From: Prosopocoilus inquinatus
Taxonomy: Eukaryota > Arthropoda > Insecta > Coleoptera > Lucanidae
Direction: 5' to 3'
DNA length: 64,000 nt
Assembly (NCBI GenBank): GCA_036172665.1
Contig: CM069872.1
Location: forward strand, 46,858,101-46,922,100
Below, in pieces: positions 23,140 through 34,868 of this stretch. Made by a program: the position numbers and the translations under genes. The notes beneath the pieces are model-generated. The model saw only the letters and a program-made list of their open reading frames with translations. It had not been told where the DNA came from and did no database searches. Position 1 is the stretch's first letter; each line of letters opens with the position of its first letter.

Positions 23140-23570
23140 CAGGCAGCTCCTAGCGCTGGAAAAATGTAATTATAATGAAATCCATCAGCCCCGACCGACG
23201 CGGCTCACTCTTAGGGTAAAGGGGTGGGGGTGCCAAAGAAATCAATTTGCAAGCTCTCAGCAATGCGAATTTTAAATAATGGCTGCCGCAGCGAGTCAGA
23301 TAAAAATTTGGCGCGCGTCGGGACGCTAAAGCGCAAGCGACGCTTGGTCGAGCGTACTTCTCCCCCGATAAAAATATAACTTCTTGTCACGTGTCTCGGA
23401 TCCATTCTGCTCAATTTAAAGTTGAAGTTGTGTTTACACTACATTTGCAGCTAGCGAGTTCTCTTCACTCTCCGAACGAACGAACGAACGAAGAAGTTGC
23501 GCGATGAGAAGGATTACCGTTATGGCGAGGGCGACAACACCCCCCAACCCCCTTCCTTCCTTTCCGAGAT
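23140..23570. other. CpG-rich intronic block with (CGAA)n
   Basis: High CpG content (GGCGCGCGTCGGGACGC near 23310-23326), with a short (GAAC)n run at 23477-23491. A 67-codon minus frame (23211-23414) is unassigned. Candidate regulatory element (inference). Confidence 0.35.
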
Positions 23571-24499
23571 GCCTTCTTAATTACTACTAAATAATTAATC
23601 TGCAAAATAGGGTGCAAAATAACACCCTCTATTAAATATAAATCTGTTGCCTTTTATTAATCGCCGCCGTATCGTTTGTTATTTATTCTCTCGTTATATT
23701 TTAAAACCGATCCCGCCGCCATCATTTTAATAACACAAATTTATCAAAATTATTTTCTTCAAAAGTGATTAATGCCAGTTTATGGATTACGCATACCGAA
23801 CGAAAATATAAAATTAAATTTTCAGGAAAGATAAATTATTGAGATGAATTAAAATATTTTCGTAGGTCATGATCATATCCCACCCGTAATGATATATCCT
23901 CGACAAGACATGATGCAATTATGTAAACGTCTGGATGCAGCAGACGAGCGACGTTATCGAAGATGACAACCAGAGAGATAACACAATCTCCGCGACCCAT
24001 CTTTGCTCTCGGTCACACTCACACGGCAGTATGAGCACGACAGAGATGCAAATCTCACACGGACGGAAGTCTTCCGCGCTTAGCCACACACATCTTTATT
24101 TGCTACGCGGATGCCATCTCAAGCGAGTGCTTCACTTCGCTACCTCATCTCCCGGGGGGGTTGGAAAGATACATTGATATTCAGAAGAGATCTTCTATAT
24201 CAGGTTTGTAGACTTTTTTGTTTTGTAGGATTACATCGCCGTGTGTTCCATTGGTTTTATACGTTGCGGCAAAACTGTAGTTACTGCGAGTTTATTTCTT
24301 TCCAAAACAAAAACACGTGATCATCTTTAGATTTTCTTTTGCAAGAAAGATGCTACTTTTGCTAAAATGAATCATCATCTTACTTAGGAACTTAGAAACA
24401 GTTAGTTTTACATCGAATTCTTGTGGTGTTAAACTTAACACATTGTGGTATGAATATGGAAAGAATTTGCACACTAAAGCAGTGTTAATTTTCACACTG

Positions 24500-24758
24500 A
24501 GGGGGCAAGGCATTCACTGAACTGATATGACAAGTGATATTGTAAGCATGTGTACAAAATAGAGCAGACTTCATTTTTATCAGTGTCACTTTGGTGTTAC
24601 TTACGAAAACAATGAGAGACGATCATTTAGGTGTCATTTTGGCCAAAACATACCAACTACTAACCAAGCAAATATTTTATCATTGCATTTAAATGAGTAA
24701 CATGCATATAACATCACTTGCCATGTCACTGTCCTATCAGTTCAGTTGGCGCCCGGCC
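24500..24758. mobile_element. MITE with ACTGAACTGATA inverted ends
   Basis: The left arm is GGGGCAAGG..ACTGAACTGATATGACAAGTGATATTGTAAGCATG, described from 24502. The right arm is its imperfect reverse complement, CATGCATATAACATCACTTG through CTATCAGTTCAGT and GCGCCCGGCC. About 255 bp, non-coding. Superfamily not assigned. Confidence 0.7.
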
Positions 24759-25229
24759 TTAAACAATGTAACAATAAAAGTAACGAGTGAGTGACACACT
24801 TACAAGTCTAAATAAGAGTTTAAAGGAAAGAGACAACTTCAGATTTCAAGTTTCAAGCTCGGTGTTACTTATGAATCATGTATAGGGCAAGTTAAATAAA
24901 TACTCGTGAGAAGTAGGGGATGCTACCACCTACCGAGCTTAGGTAAAGGTCTCATGAGAAAACAGTACTTATTTGAGACATTGCGAGGATATAATAGTTA
25001 AGAAATGATAATAAGGTCAAAAATCAGATAACAAATCGGAAATGACAAGGGAAAAACATAAGAAGCTTTTTTAGGATAAAAAAACAACTTTGTTTTTAGT
25101 AATTAAAAAAAAATGATGTATTCAAATTTTGTATTAATTAAATGTGAATAGGTGATATCATCTGTGTATTGGAATTGGTACGATGCATATTTCATAACCC
25201 TCAACGGTATAGTAAAAACGAGGTTTAAA

Positions 25230-25530
25230 AGTTTGCGTAATGTTTATTTTATTTTAGTTCCGTCTTCCGCACGTAGTTGTTTACAAGGTAGCGAAGTTTT
25301 CTATAAAATTCCGGGAGCTTTTCCACATGCTTGCAATATATTCCGATCGATTGCAGCATAAAATAAGATTTCCCAACCCTTATGTGTCTGGGGATGAAAT
25401 TTCTCGGCTCCACTTAATTTTCCTGTCGGGAATTGCCGGGCCTCCGCCCGATAAAGTCTAAAGGTGATTGGAATGTTGATTAGGTGGAGGAGGAAAAGAA
25501 GAGAACACGTCCTGGGGATTCGCGCTGCGT
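25230..25530. other. GC-richer intronic block
   Basis: Includes CCGGGCCTCCGCCCG near 25437-25451, with CpGs on either side. The 69-codon plus frame 25152-25361 is unassigned. No transposon hallmark. Confidence 0.25.
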
Positions 25531-26199
25531 AGGGGTAGAAAAAGTATATTAATATTTTATAGCTTTCGTAAGTTTATCGTAAAAGTCTTATAAATTTGAA
25601 GAAGCACGGGGGATGTGTTGTTAGAAGGCGACAGCTATAAAACACCCGACGTTCATGTTTCGTAGTAAACATCAGAATTGTCAAAGATTTAAGCAGAAGT
25701 TTTAATTCAAAGTAAAAGCTAGTCAGTGTTAACAAGCACGATAATAAATAAATTCCATTAATGCGGAACGCTGCATTATTTAATTTGCCAACAATTTCCA
25801 CTTTAAATAAATACAAACATATAATTTTAATTAGCGGAATACATAAATCAAAATATATTAGTTCGACTTGCAATATGCAAAATTAATAATTTCATAACCA
25901 ATTCATTAATAAACTAGGATAATTTAAATTAAACGAATTCATCCTCATCCGATACTACATCAAATTAAACGGCATATAAATTATGCATGAAATTTTCGAA
26001 TGCACGTTCATAAGCCGAATTGAGGGTCATTATTATATTAGGTGTTTTCCAATTTTCACAATTTTCATAACTAATTTGGCTTAATATGATTATATGTTCA
26101 GCTAACATAGATTTTAGTAAAATAAATAGCTATAATCGTTACTACCAATTTTTAATTTTATTAAATTAAAAGTATTTTTTATTTTATTGTTATTTAATA

Positions 26200-26410
26200 A
26201 TCAGGGAAAAGAATTCGGCCGACTCAGTGTTGAACACTTTTTCCGCCGAATGTTTTACTAACACTTTGCGCGTCTCCGTTGCATCAAAATTGTTATTGAG
26301 TGGGAGGGAAAAGGGTGTTCGGAGTTCGCAGGGCGAGACTAATACACTCCGAATAATAAATTTTCGTACTGCTTATGGAACAAGTGGGCCGATTTCTTTT
26401 CCCTTTTAAT
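26200..26410. other. Small GC-richer intronic block
   Basis: CpG-containing stretch with a 60-codon plus frame (26227-26409) of no recognised family, between very AT-rich flanks. Confidence 0.2.
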
Positions 26411-27119
26411 AATGTTTTAAAATGAAATACATTTTCAAACTAGGAATAAAGTATCTGTGATCTCCAAAATGAACTTTCCCGCTAAATAATACAAAAACAC
26501 TTTTGAATCTAAAACACGTTTACATCATCATTATGTACAGGCATCAGATATCTACCTTCTTTGAAATTTAGTTGTGCGAACTATGAGGGCAAATGTGATT
26601 ATATGAGTGTGTCTAAACCAAAGAAATGTGCTATGATGTCCAAGAAAAGAAAAGAAAACTCTTTTATTTTTAAATACGTGTACTGACATTTAACCAAATC
26701 GAAAGAAAATATCATAGAAGACGTCCCAGTTTCTAAAATGCGGAAATATCCACAGAGTATATATAATGCTAGTAAATGTTAACATTATTTACGATAACGA
26801 TGTACTACAGGTACATACACGTTACGATGACAGAACAGTTAATTAGCAAATGACATGATGGGTAATTGGGCCAATACCCAACGCATATATGTTTATAAAT
26901 AATTTAGTGAGTTCAGCATACACATTCATATTACGACTTGTTAAAAATATATCTCCTTGCATACTCGTATCTGACATAAATTTTGCTACAAATCTGATAT
27001 GCTTTACCAATTTATTAAATCCAACATGTTGAAGAGAAGATTCGGAAAGTATGTACAGTCATACTTTTTAGTAAAGTCTCCTCAATAAAATGTGATCTAA
27101 AAGGTAAACAAACACTACA

Positions 27120-28170
27120 CTTGAAAATTTATAATATTAGAAGTTGCATTGTTAATAACTTACCTACACAGATTGTCAAAAACTTTGAACGATTTGTCCA
27201 CTTAAACTATCAAAGAACCTTTAATACCGCTAAATGTAAGCACATGTTAAAAGTAACAACTTTAATAGAAGAATCTACCAGTATCACATCTATTAAACCC
27301 TCGACAAATGGTTGGTCAATTTAACCTCCTTAGAAATCTCTGATACTGTCAAACATTTGTTATCTCTGGGCCCTAAGTTTAACTTCAATCTGATAAACAA
27401 GAAATTCCTCTTGTTTCTATTACTAAAGATGTTGAATTTTGTATTTAAAATTCAGGAGATCCTACTGACAGAGATGCACGTAGGGCTTCGTGTTATAACT
27501 AATTTTTTACATAGTTTGCGGAATAATAATACATATAAAAAACAACAATGGTGTTATAGATACGTGGTACGACCAAACAAGAACTTTCCTTAAAAACCAT
27601 TCCGATATTATTGTCACTAAGGCAAGGCATATAAAGGAAATGCGACGGTACTGATGATGAAAGAAGAATATTATTCAAAATTTCATGTTTTAGTGAAAGT
27701 TATCAACACTTATAAATTAGTTAACAGAAATCCTACGATTAAATACCAAAATACCAATAACAACATAGTCAAACTTTTGTTTGAACGAAAATACATCGAT
27801 ATGGACACTGCTAAACTACTGAAAATTTATACTGCCACGCCATCCAAAATCTATGGTTTATCCGAAATCCATAAAGCAAATGCCCCCCTACGACCTATAG
27901 TTTCGTGTATTGGTCGTCCCACGTATCAATTGGCTAAATTTATTACCAATATCTTGTCCAATCTTTCATCCCTTTTCATTTATAATACTTAAAATTTATT
28001 ATTTATTAATTCGTAACATTTATAGGGGAGACATTATTAAAAAGATTGACTGTACTTCTTTAACGTAAAAATCCTTCTTTCACAAACAAAAATTTAATCT
28101 TGCTGGGAATATTTTACAAACTCTGGGAGTTCATGAAATCTTTGTTAATGAAGACACTCCGAACAATTAC
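27120..28170 (+). mobile_element. Penelope-like retroelement remnant
   Basis: Decayed coding sequence in several frames on the plus strand. 27312-27390 reads VNLTSLEISDTVKHLLSLGP, typical of the region upstream of the Penelope RT. 27580-27650 reads FLKNHSDIIVTKA then KGNATVLMMKEEYYSK, matching the VTKADKGN-type motif. 27654-27992 continues with PSKIYGLSEIHKANAPLRPI and RPTYQLAKF, the hallmark GLPKIHK...PLRPIVS segment. The palm domain with catalytic aspartates and the GIY-YIG endonuclease were not found. Frameshifts and stops make it inactive. Confidence 0.85.
27312..27992 (+). pseudogene. Broken Penelope-like reverse transcriptase
   Basis: Open pieces (27312-27593 and 27654-27992) belong to one ancestral frame interrupted by indels. 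They carry the N-terminal RT motifs described for the element. The terminal part with catalytic residues is lost or unrecognisable. Confidence 0.8.
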
Positions 28171-29189
28171 TATGTACTACTTATGCATTGGAATTCAACC
28201 ATACTATGTATTTGAGCTCATCAGCCCCGATTTGCTCGCCTAATTGGTTGTAAGTAATACATGAAGCATAGAATAATCCTTACATATTTCAAGGAACATT
28301 TGTAAACGTGTGTTCCAAGTCCACTATTTTCAGAAATCTTATTTTAGCTCTGCCATATAAATCTAATTAAATGTTGGCAGTCATATCAGAATTTCTTTCC
28401 AACAACAAATATTTTGGAATATTCTTGATGCAGTACTTAATTCCATTTACGCAGATGAGCTGAACTTTTCCATTTTTTGCTCGTACGTATTTTGACAGAA
28501 AGTGGAATTATATGTACAGTTGCGGAAACAGAAAGCGGGACAAATCTTATAACGAAATTTCGGATTATTTTGATAGTGAGAAGTTTCCTTGGTGACGGTC
28601 GTGACCCTTCTAATGAATTTAGTACCCTCAGTAAACGATAGAAATAACTTGTCAAATTGAGTTCTTAAGAATGTATCGTCATTCTAACGGAAATGTAAGA
28701 GAAAATTTTCGACCAGTGAATCAAATAGAAGTGAAGCCTTTGGAAGAACTATGTGACATTTTGGATGTGGAATATGTATATTAGAAATCTTAATTCAATC
28801 AATATCCAGACATTTGCATTCAATAATTCAATCGAAAGGCTGCATGACTGTTATTTTGTTTCTTTTTATTTCGGATGGCAATAATTGTAAGTAAAATAAA
28901 AAATAACTATTACAATGGTATGATTTATTTGTATGAGGTATTTGTTCGTTACAATTTTTAATTATAAACTGAATGATTAATCATTTTACTTAATGTGAAG
29001 GTTGATAAATTACCATAGTTACCGAAATTTAGAAGTAAGGTTTAAACTAACGAAAGAGTTTACTGTCCCGCTTTCTATTTTATATATCCATAATTAAGTG
29101 TAATATGTTGAAAGAGGAAGTTTCTTTTCAACGTTCGAAATGTATTTTTTAAATAGTATTAAATAGAAAGGTTGAAGATATTAGTAGTA

Positions 29190-29700
29190 AGAACCTAACC
29201 AAATGCGATTAGAACCTGGATGGAATTACCATCCGCAAATCAGCCAATGTGAAATAAAACAGCTGGAAAATTCTGCAGCGCGGAGCGGGTTAATCAAACC
29301 AAAGTTACTCCACAAATATTTTACAATGCCTGTCCAATTTTCTTGTCCAATCTCCGGAGTCGGACGGGTAAAACAATTTGGAATGTGCGGCCTGAATACG
29401 GAATCAGAGCTTACAAGGGGATGAGTCGCACAGGAGCCGTTCAACCCTCGTTCCCAACTCCCCAATTCGACTCGCCCGATCCCCCGCATCCCACGAATGC
29501 TCACATCCACTTACTTTACCACGTACCCGTTTGCGGTCCGCGCACTTCGCTTCCAACAATCCACTTTTCTTCCCTTTTTTTTTATTTTATCGTTAAAGTC
29601 TCTATACGGAGCATGCATGAAATATTTATACCGGTGCTTTTCCGCGCTGAAATAAAACCGTTTCGGAATTATAAAGACTGTTGCGATTCCACCTAGGAAA
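29190..29700. other. GC-richer intronic block
   Basis: CpG-containing sequence 29200-29560 with unassigned frames on both strands (29226-29510 minus, 29343-29696 plus). Frames on opposite strands are a composition effect. Candidate regulatory DNA. A GA-rich simple repeat follows at 29730-29749. Confidence 0.3.
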
Positions 29701-29839
29701 AATCGATTAAAACAACGAAACGAAAAAATAAAGAGAGAAAGAGAGAGAGGTGAACTGTTTGCAAAACAAAACAATTTATGCCAGGGCGTGAAATACGGGC
29801 GATAAATTAGCAAAAACGCCAGCGAGTAAATAAAAACTT

Positions 29840-30170
29840 CAAAGCAATTTCTCACACTTTCGGGAGCGCCCGAAAAACATCCCGCTTTGCTATGGTTCGG
29901 GGGCGCGAAACAATCAGTCTGCGTCCATTAAGGTGGTAGGTAACGCCACCAGAACGAAAGTAGAATGCTTGCAGTGAAGTTCGAACACGGTCCTTTAAGC
30001 TCGCTCCACCCTTGGGGGATCTCTGAGAGCTCACCGAGGAACTTTACTGCACGTGGTCGGGTTTCGCGACCGTCTTATCCAGGCCTTGGGATTTTACACA
30101 CTCCAGGGAATTGTGAAATAGCTTGCTCAGCTAACAAATATTCCGCCAGAATTTCTAATTAACCGCTGGC
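29840..30170. other. GC-richer intronic block
   Basis: CpG-containing block with an unassigned plus frame 29965-30162. No mobile-element structure is seen. Confidence 0.25.
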
Positions 30171-30688
30171 AAGCCATGGATTAATATTGAATGTATAAAA
30201 CAATTTCGCAAAGATTATCTTGTTACGTCTGTTCTTCTAGTTTCATTTAAAAAATGGAACTTTTCAGCTGCTTGTTGGGCAGACTAATTAGTTTGAAAAC
30301 TAGTTAATCTTTTTATAATTATTAAAGAGTAAAAACGGTATTTCTTTTAGTGGAAAATAATTTTTCGCTTGGGTATGCGCAGCTTTCTGCAATTACATTA
30401 AAATAAATTGGCCAATTTTCTTTCAAATGACTTTGAAAAAATTCCCTAGATTAAAATCACAAGACGATGTTATGACTTCCTTAATGACTTTTGAAGGAAT
30501 GTGAGATACAAGAAGACTTCTATTAAATAAATAAGTTCAACCTTGTTCCACTCCCTTTACTTTAAGGCAATGACCTCTTCCAAGTGAAACTGCTCTTGTA
30601 CAGCCGCAATCAAGTGAATCGAGACCGATTAACAGTTGTATTACCCTTACTAAACGTCAACAAGAGCACGAGATGAACGCGACTGTAT

Positions 30689-31822
30689 CAGGGTCGGATT
30701 TAGGCAAGGTCTTTATGGGCTACAGCCCAGACACAAAGAGCCACTTCGCCTTGAAAAAATAGAAATCTAGGAAAAATAAAACATTCAAAATTGTTCGTAC
30801 CTAAAAGACAAAGTTTAAATTGTTGGTTTAAAACAATCAACTCTATTTGACTTTCATAAAACATCAATACTTTAAATGACAGTAAGTCGAGATAATCGAG
30901 AAAATAAAATAAAAATATTCGTACTTTAGTCCCAGATGTTCAAATGGTTAAGAAAATTGATGATCGTTCAAAATTTGTTTAAAAAGACAGAGAAAATAGT
31001 TTTATTATTTTTTGGATTCAATGAAGTAGTAGATTTAAAAATGCTTGGAAATTATTACAAATCAAACTTCTCAATTCTAATCTTGCGAAACTGTGCACTT
31101 AATCTATGAATGCGATGGATTTATGTTAAAAAAAAAAACATTATTCGAATTTAGAAAGACAAAGGCATTGCAAATTAATATACAGGGTGCTTTATAATAG
31201 GTAGAGAATTCGTATGTGTAGTTAAAATGAAGCAATGCAAAACAAACGCTTCATTTTAAATTATTTAACTGAGTATGGAGACTTAGTTGAAACCAAATTG
31301 TCTGGAAGAAGGAGAGTATCAAGATCGAAAACTCAAATATGTGATTTAAAACGAAAGGACTATCGATGATATTAGTGACTAGTAACAAAAATCGAAAAAT
31401 AAAATAAACCTTACGTTTCCAAATATATTTATTCATCGGTCATCACAAGAACAAAGATTGACAAGTTTCGGAACAAGTTCCATTTTCAACTGATGAAGTC
31501 GAATTCGCAAGCGCAGCCATTTCAGCGATTATGAATGACCCTGTATTTAAATGTTTTCAAAACCGAGAAAATTGAGATATTCAAAAATATTTATATTTTA
31601 TTTAAATTTAAAATTATTCCGAGATAAATATTAAAGTGTATTGGACATTCTAAGTTATAATTATAATTTTCTCTGTTTCAAATTGTACACATTTGATCTT
31701 CATTTAATCTTGTAACCCACGTGACGTATTCTTTAGTAATACAAAAACTTTTGTTAATTAGGTAGGCCCTCCAAACAGTATTACCTTAGTAAAAGGCCCT
31801 CAAAGTTAAAAGTCCGCCCATA
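30689..31822. mobile_element. hAT-type non-autonomous element with 8-bp target duplication
   Basis: Perfect 8-bp duplications GACTGTAT lie at 30681-30688 and 31823-31830, the expected hAT target-site size. The left end is CAGGGTCGGATTTAGGC, followed by the GGGCTACAGCCCAG palindrome. The right end is AAAAGTCCGCCCATA, so (A)GGGTCGGA and TCCGCCC are related inverted ends. No transposase is seen. About 360 bp of the interior (31183-31543) is a later MITE insertion. Confidence 0.88.
31183..31543. mobile_element. CAGGGTG-type MITE nested in the hAT-like element
   Basis: Starts CAGGGTGCTTTATAATAGG and ends CGATTATGAATGACCCTG, near reverse complements, with TA on both sides (31181-31182 and 31544-31545). 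Same terminal family as 18300-18740. Its position inside the hAT-like element shows it is the younger insertion. Confidence 0.8.
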
Positions 31823-31947
31823 GACTGTATGCGTGAGTTCCTGGAAAGTGAAACAATTTTGACCGGAATTTGGTTTAACTAATTTCAAAATTAGCATTGT
31901 TTTGAAGTAACTAAAAAGAATTGATGCATGCATACTATACTATACTT

Positions 31948-32066
31948 GGTCTGTTTGTTAACATGCACTAGTGTACACTAAAGTATCTTCATCTCGTGTT
32001 AATGTACGAGGTTAGAACAAGACACAAATACTTTAGTGTACACAAGTGTAGGATAACAAACAGACC
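31948..32066. mobile_element. 119-bp foldback MITE
   Basis: Arms starting GGTCTGTTTGTTA and ending TAACAAACAGACC. CACTAGTGTACACTAAAGTAT is mirrored by ATACTTTAGTGTACACAAGTG. The centre contains CGAGGTTAGAACAAGAC, which recurs at 56275-56375. Confidence 0.85.
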
Positions 32067-32339
32067 TCCTGTAACTAGTAATATTGTTATTTTGATTCTG
32101 TGCTATTTGCGTTTTACATGAGTAGTTATAGTGACCTTTATCAAATAAAACTGATCAATTATCACAAACTGAAAAACATTTCAGAATTTATTCACCTGAA
32201 ATAAGTCTGAAAGCGTGACTATTAACTTAAAGAGTTTTTAAATTAAAATGACAAATCTCCGGGCTTTATTATGTTGTAAAATTTTATAATTCAGTGAAAC
32301 CGGATTTTTATACAAAGTAAAAATAATCTGCCTAATCAT

Positions 32340-32560
32340 CAACGGCGTAAAGTAAGTAGTAAAATTAATGGGCCTCGTCTCGGCTGCGCGAACGGAAACA
32401 AAACCAGCATAAAACGATTTAAAGTGGTAACCAGTAAACGTTTAAAAGACGTATTGTACGGAATATAGTTATTCCGTAAATAAACGGGGCGTCCGGTTAA
32501 AAATCCAGCCTCGCCGTTTACACAACAATTCACACCGGCTCGTAAAAGTACATCCTAATG
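32340..32560. other. GC-richer intronic block
   Basis: A CpG-containing stretch of about 200 bases. The 64-codon minus frame 32339-32533 is unassigned. Confidence 0.2.
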
Positions 32561-33054
32561 TTTAACAAAAGCAAAATAAACAATACGTAAGTACTATGCA
32601 CAAAAACAACATAAAGTTGTGAAATAGGAACATTATTTGTTTCGCAAACAGAAGACGGATAATAGCCGATGTGCTAAACATCCATTTTAGCGCCTACGTG
32701 TAATCCAAACAGCGTTTACTAACTTGCCCGGCGTCGAGAAACCTACTATGAACATAACAAATTAAGACAATTAGCGGTTAAGCTTTGAAACATTTACCTA
32801 CTGTGTTCTACCTAATCCTATACGCTGTGATTGTGTAGACAATCAATACCTACGTTCTCCCGTCTAATGCATTAACATACTATAAATTACAACGGCAATT
32901 ACAACACTGATACCTGATATAATTAGCAGACAGGTAACAATCTAATACACTAAAATTAATCAAGCTGCAACATCTAATCAAACACCAAATTCAATCATTT
33001 GATTGATTGAAACTTTGAAAAATTATTTTTAATACTGGACTTGGTAAAAAGAAC

Positions 33055-33514
33055 GATACATGACAAAATCTTATAGAAACGACTAAAGTTTTTCCAAGTC
33101 TAATCCTCGAGAGAAAAAATATTCGCATATAAAGACCAAAGAGGTTTAAACATTAAGAATAAATCCATGTTACGCACGGGTATCATAAAGAAACGTTTTG
33201 ACTACTCTTTTTCTATTACTTTCTCTTACAAATATGAAGTTTATGAGATGGCAAAATGTTTTAGTTACGGAATAATTACGTCAGAAAACGCTTATATAAG
33301 CAATCGTAGAATTTTCGGTACCACTACAGAACTGAGATGACATTTTCACAAGAACTTTCTTCTTAATTTTGATTAGTTGTAATAACAACGTAAAAATGAC
33401 ACACGAATAGGCTCATATTATCCTTCAATCCTTCTGCTCTAGTGATACGTGGGTGAATCAAGAAAAAAAGACTTCCTCTACCATGCCTATTAAGTTTTTT
33501 TTTAATGCCAATCC
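33055..33514. repeat. Dispersed repeat family B, copy 1
   Basis: Homologous to 54670-55032 in the opposite orientation. Shared landmarks are GATACATGACAAAATC, TCTAATCCTCGAGAGA, GGTATCATAAAGAAACGTTT, TTATATAAGCAATCGTAGAA and AATGCCAATCCT. A similar frame is open in both copies, but most differences between them change the amino acid. The frame is therefore not a conserved protein. Confidence 0.9.
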
Positions 33515-33689
33515 TCAATGGAACGTTTTAAATATTAATACCGACGATGACAATAATTGTTGATACCGAAGTAATCTCAACTCGCAATGAAAGCTTTCGA
33601 ATTAATAAATTCCGTATAAATGATTTTCAGCATATATTTTTGCGGATCATTTTAATCGTATCCGTTTCATTATCAAACCCAAATTGAAT

Positions 33690-34310
33690 CGTTGGCCGGT
33701 TAAAAAAAAAGAAAGTTATAAATCACAACCGGTTTATGTAGAAAATAGTTTTCAAATCCGGCCGTAATAACAGCGCCATAAATTTCCGCCCAACAATAAA
33801 CACTGTCGATAATGATTGCGTTATGAATTTCATTAGCAAGTGACTCGTAAAAACGATAAAACGCTAATTGAACAAAAATTGGTACCGTCCCGTGACACTT
33901 CGGTGGCAATTTAACTTTACCGGACCGGTCATGAGTGGTCAGGGGAGTGAACCAGTCCGGTGGCCGGCTGTACGAGCATGTGTTTACGAATATAATTACC
34001 TGCTCACCCTATAATGCCCGGCCAGTTCACACCCTATCGATAATAAACCGGTTCAAAAGCAGTTTGTGTTTACGCACTTGATCCCCGATTCGATTCAATC
34101 AGAAGGAATCTGCCGGGTTATTTTCGAATTAGATTTGTTAATTCTCATGAATTTCTTCACACGAAGTGTGAATTACCCAAGCAAATATATCAAAGGTTAA
34201 AAATGTTATCATCAACTCCTGCTTTATTAATGTGTGAAAACAATCGTTCGCAAACAATAATACAGCCGTTAACATTCTGAATACGCCGCGCCGTGCTCAT
34301 TTGGAAGGTT
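33690..34310. other. GC-richer intronic block near the Q exon
   Basis: A ~600-bp block with CpGs and repeated CCGG words (GACCGGTCATGAGTGG and CCGGTGGCCGGCTG near 33922-33970). It lies about 0.4 kb downstream of the Q-domain exon in the sense of transcription. No exon of Groucho is recognised. Candidate intronic regulatory element (inference). Confidence 0.35.
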
Positions 34311-34730
34311 TATAATTTGAGCGAACGCATAAATACTATAAAGGTATACTTAAACAAATGAAGATATCAAAACAATTAAACTTTATGTCCTACCGAAACA
34401 CGCTGTATATACATAAGCCGTATTTACATACGAGTTCTGGGAAATGTAGGCTTTGGATGTATGGAAAGGCAAACATACACAAGTAGTAAAGTCTAAGTAC
34501 AAACAAACACGGCTTCGCTCGAAATGTGTTTTCTATTTACCGTACGCTTTTATAGCTCGCTTGTATTTCTAATTTTCATCAGCAATTTCTAAAGTAAATA
34601 CCCTGTATTTTTACGCGGCCACTCGAGAATCACCAAATCAAACAAATATATATGCAATTATCGTGGAAAAGGCCGAGATCATTACCATAATGACGATAAT
34701 CCTAACTAACAGAGGACAGACGTTGCTTAC

Positions 34731-34868
34731 CCCAATTATGGCATTAAGTTCTGTCATGGTAACTTGTTTGGCTCGTTCAACAGCGCTGGCAACTTGTTGT
34801 TGATGCTCTTGAGACAAGAATGGAAGTATTTGTGCAATTATGGCGTTCAGTCTCTTCGCTATTTCAGT
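34731..34868 (-). CDS. Groucho/TLE co-repressor, Q-domain exon
   Basis: A 138-bp (46-codon) internal exon on the minus strand. It follows acceptor TTTTTGTTCCAG (AG at 34870-34869) and reads [20 protein letters not shown], then [18 protein letters not shown] and TELNAIIG. The GTAAGC donor follows exactly after a GGG Gly codon (phase 0). This is the second half of the N-terminal Q domain, a coiled-coil region through which Groucho/TLE proteins tetramerise and contact TCF. The sequence is nearly the vertebrate TLE version as I recall it and closer to that than to Drosophila in the AQILPFLSQ part. Phase 0 joins it to the exon at 16064-16301. The preceding exon (ending with an EMHKQ-type sequence) was searched for in 34.9-64 kb and not seen. 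Confidence 0.97.

Larger units (their letters stand above)
16302..34730 (-). other. groucho intron between Q-domain and GP exons (18.4 kb)
   Basis: Bounded by donor GTAAGC at 34730-34725 and acceptor TTGTTGCAG ending at 16302, phase 0. It holds the repeats and GC-richer blocks listed separately. I see no additional exon of Groucho and no nested gene. Stretches where nothing but AT-rich sequence is evident: 16310-16940, 19240-19500, 20290-21095, 22810-23140, 23570-24500, 24760-25230, 25530-26200, 26410-27120, 28180-29190, 30170-30680, 32560-33050 and 34310-34730. Short open frames there match no known family. Confidence 0.9.
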
